Source: Jaltomata sinuosa (Eukaryota > Streptophyta > Magnoliopsida > Solanales > Solanaceae). From it: a stretch of DNA of 64,000 bases. Position numbers and translations under genes: made by a program. Within the stretch, counting starts at the first letter, position 1, and each line of letters begins with the position of its first letter. Positions 36,259-46,893 of the stretch are shown in pieces. Under the pieces are notes generated by a model. It did not search any database, was not told the origin of the DNA, and saw only the letters and a list, made by a program, of their open reading frames with translations. The stretch covers positions 1,116,001 to 1,180,000 of the forward strand of contig QJPP01007241.1 in NCBI GenBank assembly GCA_003996215.1. The letters run 5' to 3'.

Positions 36259-36503
36259 TAGCCGCGGTTCTTCCTCCATCAAAAGGCTCTGAGCCTGCTT
36301 TTTCTTCCCGGTCCAATATTTGTTCTCGAAGGTCTTCGTTTCCGTGTAGAAGCAAACTCTCCAAATTTATGACCAACCTTTCCTTCAGTAATCTTACAAC
36401 GAACAGGAGTTTTTCCATTGTAAATTCGTACGGAGCAATCAACGAATTCCGGCAAAATAGAAGATCTACGTGACCAAATTTTCCTGTTAAAAAGAAGATC
36501 TCT
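36259..36503 (-). pseudogene. rps19: Mitochondrial rps19 fragment (NUMT) inside an LTR
   Basis: Read on the minus strand from 36503 there are 74 codons and a TGA (36279-36281) with no internal stop. Blocks include [54 protein letters not shown] and IGPGRK. This is the C-terminal three-quarters of plant mitochondrial ribosomal protein S19. It carries Ser, Pro and Ser where I recall Phe or Leu in the mature protein, as expected for unedited mitochondrial DNA rather than edited RNA. The tail after GPGRK differs from what I recall. The T2 5' LTR and the related LTR at 59869-63577 lack it, so it arrived after T2 integrated. Confidence 0.88.
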
Positions 36504-36779
36504 TAGTTATGGTCCATCTGTTTCCAGACTTAAACTCTTGTTTTTGGGGTTGCATTCCCGTTCTGGACATTGGTAGATGTTTTGGTACGATGACTTTCAG
36601 TTTTTAGGAGTAATTTCTGTAGAATATTATTAGTTTGGTTTATATGTGAATGATAATTCTTTCTTTTAATGGAAACAAGTTTTGAGTTGTTAATTTTGCT
36701 AAGTGTTAGGTTGGTAATTGGTTTGCTCATTCGAGGGAGTTTTGGGTGGGTGCCACTCGCGGCGATTTGGGTCGTGACA

Positions 36780-36784
36780 ACCCA
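36780..36784. repeat. T2 target site duplication, right
   Basis: ACCCA, identical to 27222-27226. Confidence 0.93.
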
Positions 36785-37626
36785 CAATTACTCTCTTTGT
36801 AGATGTCTTTTTGTTATATAATATAAGTATCCTTATTACTAGAAAAATAATTTAAATTAATTGAATTTCAGGTATGTCGAATCTTTCAAAGATAATTTCA
36901 AACTTGTTTCATAACTTGTGATTTATAAATGTGTTCTTATGCGCGTTTGGGACAAGCTTGCTTGATTACCTATGTTGATTCTATGTTAATTATATATACT
37001 ATATCTAAACTGGTTTAAACTATGATGGTTTCTAAATATCTAAATTCCTTAATTTTTGAACGGGTGAAAATCATTTACACCCCCAACTTTGCTTTTAAAA
37101 TCAAACTCCCCCCTCAATTTTGAATAATAGACATTCTCTCCTCTTTATCCTATGCCAATATCTATTTTGCCTTTGATATTTTTTATTCACCATCTCTATG
37201 ATATCTTTTATATTATATACAATATTTTATTCTTTATTTTTGGTATTTATAGATTTTTATTTAAGTTCATTAACATTATTTATTCAAGATTTTTTCATCA
37301 ACTAATTTTTTTTTTCAATTTTTGTTATTTCATTAACCTCTATTTGAAAAGCTCCATTTTTAAAGATGGATAGCTCTTTATCTTCTTCCCTTCTGATTAC
37401 TACTTCCGATTACTCTCGTAATAACACCTTTTTTTTAAAAAAATAAGTGGGTGTTCTAAATTGTATACTTGAAAACTATAATAAAGATTTGTTGAGGCAA
37501 GGTGAAGGCTTTACCTCGAGGTGGTGATAGAGGTTAGATAGAAGAAAAAGAAAGGGGGTGGGGGGTTTGAAGAAGAAGAAAGGGGATGGAGGGGTTCAAA
37601 GAAGAAGAAAGGGAGTTTGGGGGGGT
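36785..37626. other. AT-rich unique DNA, possible DNA-transposon relic
   Basis: Continues the pre-T2 sequence after the RNase H-like remnant. It has a C-rich run (37078-37120), T-rich low complexity (37160-37330) and a purine-rich G-run stretch (37535-37625) ending at the COP1 insertion site. Open frames here (for example 37152-37373) are low-complexity artefacts. The C-rich run resembles ends of some non-autonomous plant transposons, but no convincing partner terminus was found. Confidence 0.4.
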
Positions 37627-37631
37627 TCGAA
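37627..37631. repeat. COP1 target site duplication, left
   Basis: TCGAA, identical to 53684-53688. Confidence 0.9.
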
Positions 37632-37892
37632 TGTTAGATATTTTAAATTGGGTTAGTTTTTTATTTCCTAGTTTTATGAGTATATGACTCATGAGTTTCT
37701 ATTTCTAAGCTACTGAAAATGTGTGTGATTAATGGGTTTGTTTTAATTTCTTTTATGGCTTAGTGGTTGAGATAATATAGGATATGTATTGCCTTTATAA
37801 AAGGCTAACTTATTATTTCAGTTATCTAATAGAAGTATTTCACCTCCCAAATAGCCTTATGTTTATCTTGTTTTCTTCCCAGTTTTCTAATA
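37632..37892 (+). repeat. COP1 5' LTR
   Basis: TGTTAGATATTTT to TTTTCTAATA. TATAAAA at 37796-37802 is shared with the 3' LTR. A PBS-like TGGTATGAAGAG follows from 37894, a decayed TGGTATCAGAGC. Confidence 0.9.
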
Positions 37893-37942
37893 GTGGTATG
37901 AAGAGTCAGTGGGGGTGAGCGTACTTCAATTGTGAGTTTGCG

Positions 37943-38863
37943 ATGGCTTCAGAGAATTTTGTTCAACCTGCTATTCAACGCTTTGATGGTCATTATGATC
38001 ATTGGAGCATATTTATGAAAAACTTTTTAAGGTCTAAAGAGTTTTGGGCGGTCATTGATGGTGGGTTTCAAGAACCTGAGATTTACGTTGTTCTAATAAA
38101 TGCACAAAAGACAGAGCTTGAAGAACAAAAGTTGAAAGATTTGAAAGCAAAGAATTATCTTTTCCAAGCCATTGATCGTTGAATATTGGAAACAATTCTT
38201 TGCAAGGATACATCAAAGGAAATTTGGGACTCCACGAAGAAGAAGCATTGGGGAAATGCAAGAACAAAGCGAGCACAACTTCAAACTCTACGAGGTGAGT
38301 TTGAGACCTTGCCTATGAAACCGGTAGATTCAGTGTTGATATATTTCTCATGTATTAAGACAATTGTGAACAAAATGCAAATTCATGGAGAGAGGCTTGA
38401 AGATGTCACCATTGTTGAGAAGATTCTGAGGTCCATGTTTCCAAAATTTAATTTTGTTATCTGCTTCATTTAAGAGTCGAAAGATCTGAATAATCTTTCA
38501 CTTGATGAACAACAAAAAAAATTGATGGTTCATGAGAAAAAAATTGTTCAGCAGGATGTGGAAGAGCAAGCATTAAAAGTAACAATAACCTCCAAAGATC
38601 TTAGCCATAGAAGGAGCAAGTGGAAGGGAAGAAACTTGGACAAATCTGAAGAGGAAAATCAAAAAGAGAATAGTCAGCGTGGTCATGATCAACAACACTC
38701 ATCCAATGAGAAGGCAAGGTATGGCCATTATCATTCTGAATGTCATAAAAATCTAAAAAATATACGTAGAGAAAACTCTAACTTTGTAGGAGTTATTGAG
38801 GAGGAGGCGGTGTCTTTATTGATGGTGAGCCAATCCTCAGAAGAATACCATACAAATTTATAG
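37943..38863 (+). pseudogene. gag: COP1 gag (UBN2-type)
   Basis: ATG 37943 begins MASENFVQPAIQRFDGHYDH, the usual start of copia Gag of this type. It continues in one frame through LKAKNYLFQAIDR (stop 38180-38182), KRAQLQTLRGEFETL and VTIVEKILRSMFPKFNFV (stop 38471-38473), then LSLDEQQ. A frame change leads to LMVHEKKIVQQDVEEQALKV. The knuckle region reads GHYHSECHKN (38720-38755), a degraded CCHC. Bears two in-frame stops and one shift. Confidence 0.88.
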
Positions 38864-39252
38864 TAATTAGACACGGGCTGTAGCAACCATCTGTATAGAG
38901 AAAAATCTATATTTTCATAATTGGATAAAACGTTTCACACAACAGTCAAGTTTGGTGATGATTCTCACATTGCTCTCAAAGGGAAAGAGAAGGTGAAACT
39001 CCAAAAAAATTCTTCATTAATGCATATTTTATTTGATATTTTCCTTGCACTATATTTGAAAATAAATCTTATCAGTGTGGATCAGCTTCAAGAGGATGGC
39101 TACGAGGTGTCTGTCAAGCATGAAATTTGTAGAATCCTATATTCCAATCTTGGGTTGATGGCAGAAGCTAAGATGAATGCAAATAGGATTTTCCCACTTG
39201 ATATGCAAAATATTTGCTCAACCAATTTTTATTTTTCAACAAAGTTGAAATA
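38864..39252 (+). pseudogene. pol: COP1 protease
   Basis: The active site region is readable as DTGCSNHLYREKSIFS at about 38872-38920. VKFGDDSHIALKGKEKVKL and ISVDQLQEDGYEVSVKHEIC follow, typical copia protease C-terminus. Ends with a stop after FSTKLK. Confidence 0.82.
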
Positions 39253-40140
39253 GTCAAGCATGAGTTTGGCACGACAGATATGGTCATTTGAATTTCGGAG
39301 GACTGAAATTGTTGCATCAAAAAATAATAAATTTTGGTCTTCCTAATTTTGGTATTCCTGCATATATTTGTGAAGATTGTGTCACTGGAAAGCAACCTCG
39401 TGATAGCTTTCCAAAGGGAAAATCATAGAGAGCTAAAACGCAGCTGAAATTGGTTCACTTATATATTTGTGGACCAATCAACCCAATATTCAATGGAGGA
39501 AAACATTATTTTATAACATTTATTGATGATTTTAACCAAAAAATATGAGTTTATTTTTAAAAGGAAAAATTTGAAGCTTTTATAAGTTTCAAAAGCTCCA
39601 AAGCTCTTGTTGAGAAGGAAACATGATGTTCCATAAAGATTCTTTGTACTGGTCATGGAGAAGAGTATCTTCCACAAGAATTTATAATTTTGTGAATCTC
39701 ATGGGATAAGTCAAAAAATTACATCATATACTCCTCAATAAAATGGAGTATGTGAGAGGAAGTATTGGACAATCACAAATGTTACACGAAGCTTTTTACA
39801 AAAGAATCATGTTCTAGAAATTTTTTGGCCTGAAATAGTTTGTTGTAGCGGCTATGTTTTTAACAGAAGTCCTTCTCGTGCTATTGATAACATGACACTA
39901 GAAGAAGCTTGGGTGGTCAACAACCAGATGTTCAATATTTTAAAGTATTTGATTGCATTGCATTTGCTCATGTTCCATATCAGAACAGAACAAAGCTTGA
40001 TGACAAATCTGAGAAGTATATGTTCCTTGGTTTTAGAAAGGAGTCAAAAGCCTACAAGCTGTAAAATCCTATCAGCAAGATGTTGATTATCAGTCGTGAT
40101 GTGGTGTTTGATAAAAATAAGTTTTGACCATGGGAAGAAA
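39253..40140 (+). pseudogene. pol: COP1 integrase
   Basis: Finger RYGHLNFGGLKLLHQK then ICEDCVTGKQPRDSF keeps the HHCC pattern. Core has HYFITFIDDFNQK; the second-Asp block is mutated (LCTGHGEEYLP where DRGGEF is usual). Several frameshifts and stops. The C-terminal part includes YMFLGFRKESKAYKL-like text around 40017-40070. Confidence 0.82.
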
Positions 40141-40379
40141 ATCCAAATAATCAACAACTTTCTTTGGATCTTAATGATGGAGACAAGGAGCAAGAGTAAC
40201 CAGTAGCCGAAGAATGTGCTTCTACTTTAGTACATCAAGAATCCTTTGGTTCTCAATCTCAATAAAATAAAATAAAAACCATTATGAATGGCAGATTATA
40301 AGGTGAGTGAAATTGACTAATCTGGAAATGAAGATTCACCTACATATTTAGCTTTATTTTCTTGTTGTGATATACTTTA

Positions 40380-41084
40380 AGATTTGAGGATGCCTATAAA
40401 GATGTAAAATGGAAGAAAGAAATGGATGTTGATATTGCCGCAATTGAAAAGAACAGTACTAGAGAGCTTACTGATCTTCCAAAAGGGAAAAAGGCGATTA
40501 GAGTTAAATGGGTTTATAAAACTAAACTCAACGAGTTTGGTGAAGTTGAAAAATACAAGGTGCGTCCGGTAGTAAAAGGATATAAGTAAGAGTATGGTGT
40601 GGATTACAAGGATGTATTTTCCCCAGTAGTAAAACTTGATACCATCAGACTAGTGTTGGCATCGGCAACCCAGAACAACTGGCTGATTTATCAACTCGAT
40701 ATCAAATCATCCTTTTTGCACGTAGAGTTGCAAGAGCAGGTATATGTTTATAAAGCTCCTATTTATGTAAAGTATGAAAGTGAGCATAAAGTTTATGGAT
40801 TGAAAAATGCTTTATATAGGCTAAAACAAGATCTCCAAGCTTGGTATAGTAGCATTGATGCATATTTTAATCTCGTGAACTTTAAAAATTATTCGTATAA
40901 GCATACACTTTATACAAAAGTTGAAGATGGAAAGCTTGATATTGTATGCTTATATATAGATGATTTGATTTATACCGGAATTGATCCTGCATTGCTTAAA
41001 AATTTAAAGCACTATATGATGACTGAGTTTGATATGTCTGATCATGGCTTGATGCATTATTTTTTTAGCATTGAAGTTAAATAA
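40380..41084 (+). pseudogene. pol: COP1 reverse transcriptase
   Basis: Starts with AYKDVKWKKEMDVDIAAIEK and KWVYKTKLNEFGEVEKYK. After a stop, 40599-41084 is open: MDYKDVFSPVVKLDTIRLVL, QLDIKSSFLHVELQEQVYV, YGLKNALYRLKQDLQAWY and the catalytic CLYIDDLIYTG (YIDD) near 40950. Ends in HYFFSIEVK then stop. Clear copia RT. Confidence 0.93.
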
Positions 41085-41335
41085 TTTGCCAGTAAGATTT
41101 TTATTTCACAAAAGAAATATGTCCAAGAAAATTTAGAGTGGTATGGAATGCAAAGTTGCAATTCTGTCACCACACCAACAGAGTTGGGACTGAAGTTGGT
41201 AAAGAATCCTAGAGGAAAGCAGATCGATAACACTCTTTACAAGTAGATCGTGGGATGTTTGATGTAGCTAAAAGTCATGAGACCTGACATAATATATTTT
41301 GTTAGTCTTGTTAACAGGTACATAGAGCACCCAAA
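41085..41335 (+). pseudogene. pol: COP1 RT/RNase H connection, left part
   Basis: QKKYVQENLEWYGMQSCNSV, GLKLVKNPRGKQIDN and RPDIIYFVSLVNRYIEHPKD, then interrupted by T3 at 41341. The coding sense resumes at 52799 with THLLATKIILRYL. Confidence 0.88.
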
Positions 41336-41340
41336 AGATA
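41336..41340. repeat. T3 target site duplication, left
   Basis: AGATA against AGAGA at 52799-52803, four of five bases matching. The copia reading sense across the site (HPK-E/D-THL) suggests AGAGA is ancestral. Confidence 0.8.
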
Positions 41341-43296
41341 TGTAACACCACGGAATTTGATCCAGCGTTTAAACTTAGATCCCTGAAAAAAAATTGACCT
41401 TCTCAGGAGTCACGAGCCTAAACCACGAGCCATGGATTGACCCACGAGCTATGGAATGGACTTGTGGAAACCCTTCTACAGCTCCCACCTCTGTTTTGAA
41501 AACCACGAGTGGAGTCTATGGGTTGTGATTAGTTTCACGAGTCATGAAACCCACCCATGGAACCAGACCTGAGGGCAGTCAAATCTCCAGAAACCACGAG
41601 AGGTTCCTACGACTTGCGGATGGTTCCATGAGTCGTACTATTGAGTTGTAGAAAGTATTCTGCAGCCTAGCTTTTGGCTCAGGAACCACGAGCACATTTC
41701 AAGAACCGTGGTTTGGTCTACGGTCCGTGGAAGGGGCCTGTGGAACCTGAAGCCAAGATTTTTAATAGCTTCTTTCTAATTAAATCCCAGGGATATTTTT
41801 GTAACTATCCACCCTTTTAACTCTTAAATGAGGTCGTTTTGGCCACTTTTAGTAGAGTTTCTACTCCAATTAGCTTAAGTCCTTTCTAATTCCACATTCA
41901 TCTCCCAAAAGAGGAAAGAGCTCCTTCAAGCTCCAAGTTCAAGCTCTATAGCAAGGGATTCAATTCCAAGTCTCCACTATTGTCATTCTTATTTGGGCTA
42001 GCTTCAAATCAGGTATGTGGGTATTCAATAAGGGGATTCTTTCACCCTTATTCCCAAAACCCCAAATTCTTCTAAATTGAATTTATGAATTTCAAGTTAG
42101 GGTTCTTTTCCAATTCTCATGGGCTTTACTATTAAATGTTTTCTTATAATTCTTTAACAAATTCGAAGTTCAGTTTCATGATTTACATGGGTTTTGCAAA
42201 TGATTATTTATCTTATGATTTGAAGGCTAATCCTAGCTAAATTTTTCATGCATGGCTTGATTTAAGGAAAATTGCATGCATTGATATTATGATCTCAAGT
42301 ACTTTATGAAATTGCATGCCAAATTCTTCAAGTTATGAATTTAGAAAAAAAATGAATTTTGGCTATGCTAAGCTTTAAGACTTATGATTTGAATTTGTAT
42401 GATATTAGATATGTCCATATGCTTTTCAAAAAAAATAATAGTATTAGATATGTCACAAGTATGTTATGAGATATATGTATATTTTGGGAGTAGTATTTAG
42501 CACCGAGCGATGAGGGTTCTAGATAACCCAAATCTAAAACTACGTTGCCACCGTAGGTCGCCCTCTGTGGCTTATGACAGGATCCTATTATAATAATGTT
42601 CTAACATTGGTCGGTTAGGATAATATTTTCAGTGCGGGTGTATGACACTGTACTCCATGTAGCTCATCATAGTTTATGTTGGTTAATAGAAACTCCCGTA
42701 TGAATGTTTTTAAGCCTTATGCTATGTTATTTCTTACCTTATGCTTAAAGTATGACATTACTTATGATTTCACTTATTATGCATAAGCTCATTTTTAGAT
42801 ATGTTTTAAGAACCTTTTTACCATATTTATGCATGTGTCATATACTCAGTACATCCTATAGTACTGATGCATATTCTCGCGCTGCATCTTTTAATGATGC
42901 AGATACAGGTTTCCACTCTCAGGCTCGTGGCTAGAGTTCGCAGGCCCCTCAGTCTGACTTGGTGAGTCCTCATTCATTCGAGTACTAGTATAATGCTTAC
43001 CTTGTAGGTTCTTTTATTCAGCACTTAGAGTTAGCTGGGGTCTTATCCCAACAACTCATTATGATGGTTTCAGAGGCTTTTCAGACATAGACAGTTATTA
43101 TGGATTTTGTGTTTTAGATTGTGATATTCCTGGATCCTTTATGCTTATGTTTGACTTAGTATGCTTACTACTCCTGTTATGCTTCCATTGTTGTTATTCA
43201 CGTTATGTTACGTCATGCTAAAGCTAAGGGTTAACTTGGGATACTTGTGATCCTGGGTCCCGTGCTACGTCTAGAGGGTAGCCTCGGAGCGTTACA
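41341..43296 (+). repeat. T3 5' LTR (subfamily L1a)
   Basis: TGTAACACCACGG to GGAGCGTTACA, 1,956 bp. Near-palindromes 41390-41750; CTGCATC hairpin 42882-42902. Confidence 0.93.
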
Positions 43297-43300
43297 AACT

Positions 43301-43312
43301 TTGTATCAGAGC
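43301..43312 (+). other. T3 primer binding site
   Basis: TTGTATCAGAGC, one base from the initiator tRNA-Met PBS TGGTATCAGAGC. Confidence 0.85.
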
Positions 43313-43510
43313 ATCAGGTTAAAGAGTTCTAGGGTGTCTAAAAGCCGCATCGAGTAGAATCTCTTTCATGTGTGTGAAGTACGCCACCCTTATGAGAGGG
43401 AAGCTATGAGATGTCTTAGGAAAGAGAACTTTACTTCTTTCATGGTCAATATCGTGTGATGGAATTTAACTCTATTACTCCTCTAATCTAATATTTATGC
43501 ATTTCAAATT

Positions 43511-44690
43511 ATGCCTCCTCGCCGTGCCATGCCTCACCGAGCAACTTGAAATGCTAACCCTCCAATTCTAGACCCCGAGGTCATAAATATGGAGTTTAGA
43601 AATGCCATTCATATGCTAGCTCAGACTATGGCTGCTCAGGCCAATCAGTAGGGTGGAGCGATTGCAGCTCGAGTTTGAGACTTTATTCACATGAACCCAC
43701 CTGAGTTCTGGGGTTCAAAAGTTGGTGAGGATCCGCAAAATTTCACGGATGAGGTGAAAAAGGTCTTAGATGTGATACAGGTTATTGGGATTGATGGTTT
43801 TGAGCTTGCTTCTTGTCATCTCAAGGATGTAGATCATATTTTGTATACTAAGTGGAAAGATGTTAGGGCTAGGGATGTGGTCCCTATGACTTGGGAGTGC
43901 TTTGAGAGGGCTTTTCTTGATCAGTTCTTCCCTAGCGAGTTGAGGCAAGCTGAGGCCGAAGAGTTCATGAATTTGAGGCAGGGATCTATGTCAGTTTAGG
44001 AGTATGCTTTATGTTTCACCCAGATTTCTAGGTATGCTACTTCTATAGTGGCTGATCCGCAAGATCAGATAAGTAAGTTTGTTTATGGAGTATCAGATTT
44101 GGTGAAGAAGGAGCACAAGTCTGCTATGCTTTTGGGTGACATGAATATTTTCAGACTTATAACTCATGCTTATCAGATTGAGGGAGACAAGTTGAGGGAA
44201 ATGGAAAGAGATAACAAGAGGGCCAGATCAGAGGGTTCAGGTTTTAGCAATCAAAGGTCCAAAGGTGGACACCGCTCTTCATTTCAGAAGAATTCATCCA
44301 GACCCGTTCATTCTTCAGCTAGTTCTCCTACTCATACCCCTAGGCCTCATCATGATTAGACAGGTAGAGGATAAGGTTCTTATTCGCAAGAGAGTGTTGC
44401 CAAGGGGACTCCTTACCGTTATTGCAACAAATGTAGTAAAAGTCACCTTGGTGAGTGTTTAGCTGGTTCAGGAGGATGCTTTGAGTGTGGTTAGGTTGGA
44501 CACAAGATTAAGGATTGCCCTTCAGCTAAGAAGGGAAAGGGAGGTAGTAGGAATCAGATTGCTCCAGCAGCCCAGGAGGTCGACCGACCGAACATGGCAC
44601 TACTTCTAGTTCTAGTGGTCAGCGTCAGAACCACATTTATGCTATGTCCTCTCTCCAGGACCAGGAGAGTTCATCGGATATTGTTACTGG
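43511..44690 (+). pseudogene. gag: T3 gag
   Basis: ATG 43511 (MPPRRAMPHRAT) with a stop right after. The longest open part, 43691-43999, reads NPPEFWGSKVGEDPQNFTDE and VVPMTWECFERAFLDQFFPS, and ends at RQGSMSV with a TAG. The next segment 44048-44359 has DLVKKEHKSAMLLGDMNIF and a Ser/His-rich linker. CNKCSKSHLGEC follows, then a CCHC knuckle CFECG-stop-VGHKIKDC (about 44478-44520) with a stop inside it. Same family as T1 gag. Confidence 0.9.
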
Positions 44691-44694
44691 TATG

Positions 44695-45000
44695 TTAAAA
44701 GTCTTTTCGTTGGATGTGTATGCTTTATTGGACCTCAGTGCCTCCTTATCTTTTGTGTGCCTTTATGTTTCTTGCAAGTTTGAAATTTGCCCTGAACAGC
44801 TTTTATAACCCTTTTGTGTTTCTACCCTAGTTGGTGAGTCAGTCCTAGCCAAAAGAATCTACTGAAATTGCCCTATCTTAGTTCTTCATAGAGTCTCTTC
44901 AGCGAATTTAGTTGAGTTGGAGATGACTGATTTTGATGTCATTCTTGGTATGGATTAGTTGTATGCATGTTATGCCTCAGTTGATTATCGTACCCAAGTC
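44695..45000 (+). pseudogene. pol: T3 aspartic protease
   Basis: KVFSLDVYALLDLSASLSFV: catalytic Asp kept, but the next residues read LSA in place of the usual PGA. Stops after EQLL and RIY. Ends FDVILGMD and a stop. Confidence 0.82.
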
Positions 45001-45573
45001 GTCAGTTTCAAGTTCCCAAATGAACCTGTCCTAGAGTGGCAGGGTAGTCCTCCATCCTCAAAGGGTTGCTTCATATCTTATCTCAAGGCTAGGAAAATGA
45101 TTTTTAAGGGTTATGTCTATCATATAATTCAGGTTATTGACACAGAGTCCGAGACCCTATCTCTCCAGTCAGTCCCTGTTGTAAATGAGTCTCCTGAAGT
45201 TTTTCCTGAGGATTTACCCAGAGTCCCTCCCGAGCAGGAGATCTATTTTGGAATAGATCTTTTTCTAGATACACATCCTATCTTGATTCCTCCTTATAGA
45301 ATGGATCCAGCGGAACTTAAGGAATTGAAAGAACAGTTGAAAAACCTTCTTGATAAGGGTTTTATCAGGCCTAATATCTTTCCATGGGGTGTTGCAGTTC
45401 TATTCGTGTGAAAGAAAGATGGTTCTCTCAGAATGTGTATCGACTACCGTTAGTTAAACAAGGTCACAATCAAGAATAAGTATCCCATTCCTAGGATTGA
45501 TGACTTGTTTTATCAGCTTCAGGGTGCCAGTTATTTCTCCAAGATCGACCTTAGATCCGATTATCATCAGCTT
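45001..45573 (+). pseudogene. pol: T3 reverse transcriptase N-terminal part
   Basis: Linker ACYASVDYRTQVVSFKFP, then [38 protein letters not shown] and [13 protein letters not shown] with stops before the KKDG and after the YR. Continues [20 protein letters not shown] and [13 protein letters not shown], where it is cut. The catalytic DD region and the rest of the palm are missing from the element. Confidence 0.9.
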
Positions 45574-46893
45574 GGGAATATTCTTGCCCAGTGTAAGGTC
45601 CTTGACTAGGGACTTAATCCCCTTCCATATTTACACCAACAGCTTGTCCCGAGAGTGTCCTTTCTTCCTCTTTGCCTCCAGCTCACTTTGGAGCTCGATA
45701 TGAGCCTGTGTTAAGGACTCAAAGGTGTCATGAGTGATCGATGGACCTGCAACATTTGATGGTCTGAGCGCTAGAGGAGGCACCATCTCTAATAGAACCT
45801 ATGGCAACCCCTCCAGCATAGCTTTCACCGCAGCCACATCCACCCCCAAAGACTCTAAGGTAACCTTGCCCTGTGTAGGGCTAGTCTCAACTCTGCTGAA
45901 TCCCTATCTGTTGCTTCTCCCTCCCTCAAACTCCATCTTTCTCTTCTTCTTATTGCGACTGGGAGCACTTTTCACCCTCAACGGGTCGAAGGGCTTATCA
46001 ATGCTAGTAATGCAATCTGTAGGATCAATGGGCACATTCATCCACCTGCACAGAGTAGAATTTTGTGAGGGGAACGGGAGGTCTTTGGTATGTAATACCG
46101 CGAAGTGTCTCCACTCCTCCATAATTCTCGCTCCTGCATTTACTGGCACCTCATCTAGCAAGCAAGCCACTATCAGCTCTTAGGGATAGGTCTTGTCAGC
46201 GGTGTTGCTAGAAGGACAGATCCTCCTAGACACCAAATTTAGCCACCTTCAAGCATCCAGAGTAAAGTGGACACTAGTAATTCCTATCTGATGGTTGGCC
46301 CAAGGAATCGAGGCCATGTGCTCCTCTAGCACGAGTGTGTTCACTAGCCATTGGCCATCTTTAGTAGTTATCTTCAATCCATACTCAGTCTCAGAGGGAT
46401 TTGGAAAACCCAAAGCCTCATTGATATCCACAACTAAGATCCCAATGCTCTCACCCCAAACATATATAACAGGGTTCAGAATGCTCCAGTTAACAGTGTG
46501 GAGGTGAGCATAGAACTCTCTGACCCAGTTTTCATTGACCTCTTTGGGTACTATACTAGTGGTAACCACTTGATGTCCCTAAGCCAGTTGTAGAACCTCG
46601 GTGCTTACTCTTCTATCTCTAATCTTTCGGGATTCTTTCCTGGGTCAAAACCCCAGGAAGCTCCTCTCCTAGGTGAAACCCCAGAGCCTCTGCTCAAAGT
46701 ACCGCCACTAACTTTAGTTGTTTGTAAATCTTATAAAATTTTCGACTTTATTTGCATCCATATTTTGATCTTTGTGGAAGAAAAGTAATAGGGTTACTCA
46801 ATATGTTCAAAAATTTATAGCAAGGATAAAAAAATGAAGTTAGGATGGCAAAGGAATTAACTTAGGAAAAATTTCCCAGTTTTGCACAGTTCA
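45574..46893 (-). pseudogene. Antisense Athila env-like fragment inside T3
   Basis: Read on the minus strand, two open stretches carry the plant transposon protein domain. 46569-46249 has NENWVREFYAHLHTVNW, VYVWGESIGI-like text and LVLEEHMASIPWANHQIGI. 46170-45904 has MACLLDEVPVNAGARIMEEW and a basic KKKRKMEFEGG. Further on, TQAHIELQSELEAKRKKGHS suggests a coiled coil. The domain is the same as in ATH1 (about 20000-20520) but from a different family. It has no LTR or PBS of its own. Confidence 0.75.

Larger units (their letters stand above)
27227..36779 (+). mobile_element. T2: full-length Ty3/gypsy chromovirus, degenerate
   Basis: Two LTRs (27227-29228 and 34354-36779), initiator-Met-type PBS, gag, protease, RT, RNase H, integrase and a chromodomain, with a perfect 5-bp TSD. 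Chromodomain and RT wording point to the Tekay/Del clade. The gag start codon, zinc knuckle, RT, and integrase catalytic residues are all altered. The 3' LTR is longer because of a mitochondrial insert and a longer palindrome array. Confidence 0.95.
34354..36779 (+). repeat. T2 3' LTR with organellar insert
   Basis: TGTAATGACCAGG to GGTCGTGACA, 2,426 bp. It is longer than the 5' LTR because of a fuller CTATAG palindrome array (34690-34915), about 40 extra bases near 35110-35155, and a 245-bp foreign insert at 36259-36503. No clean polypurine tract precedes it; the upstream text is GGGATGAACGATGGG. Confidence 0.93.

Noticed and set aside
36248..36442. 64-codon minus ORF starting [13 protein letters not shown]
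   Set aside because: It is a shifted frame over the rps19 fragment; the true S19 frame runs 36503 to 36279.
37152..37373. Phe/Ile-rich 73-codon ORF
   Set aside because: T-rich low-complexity DNA; no start context or conserved pattern.
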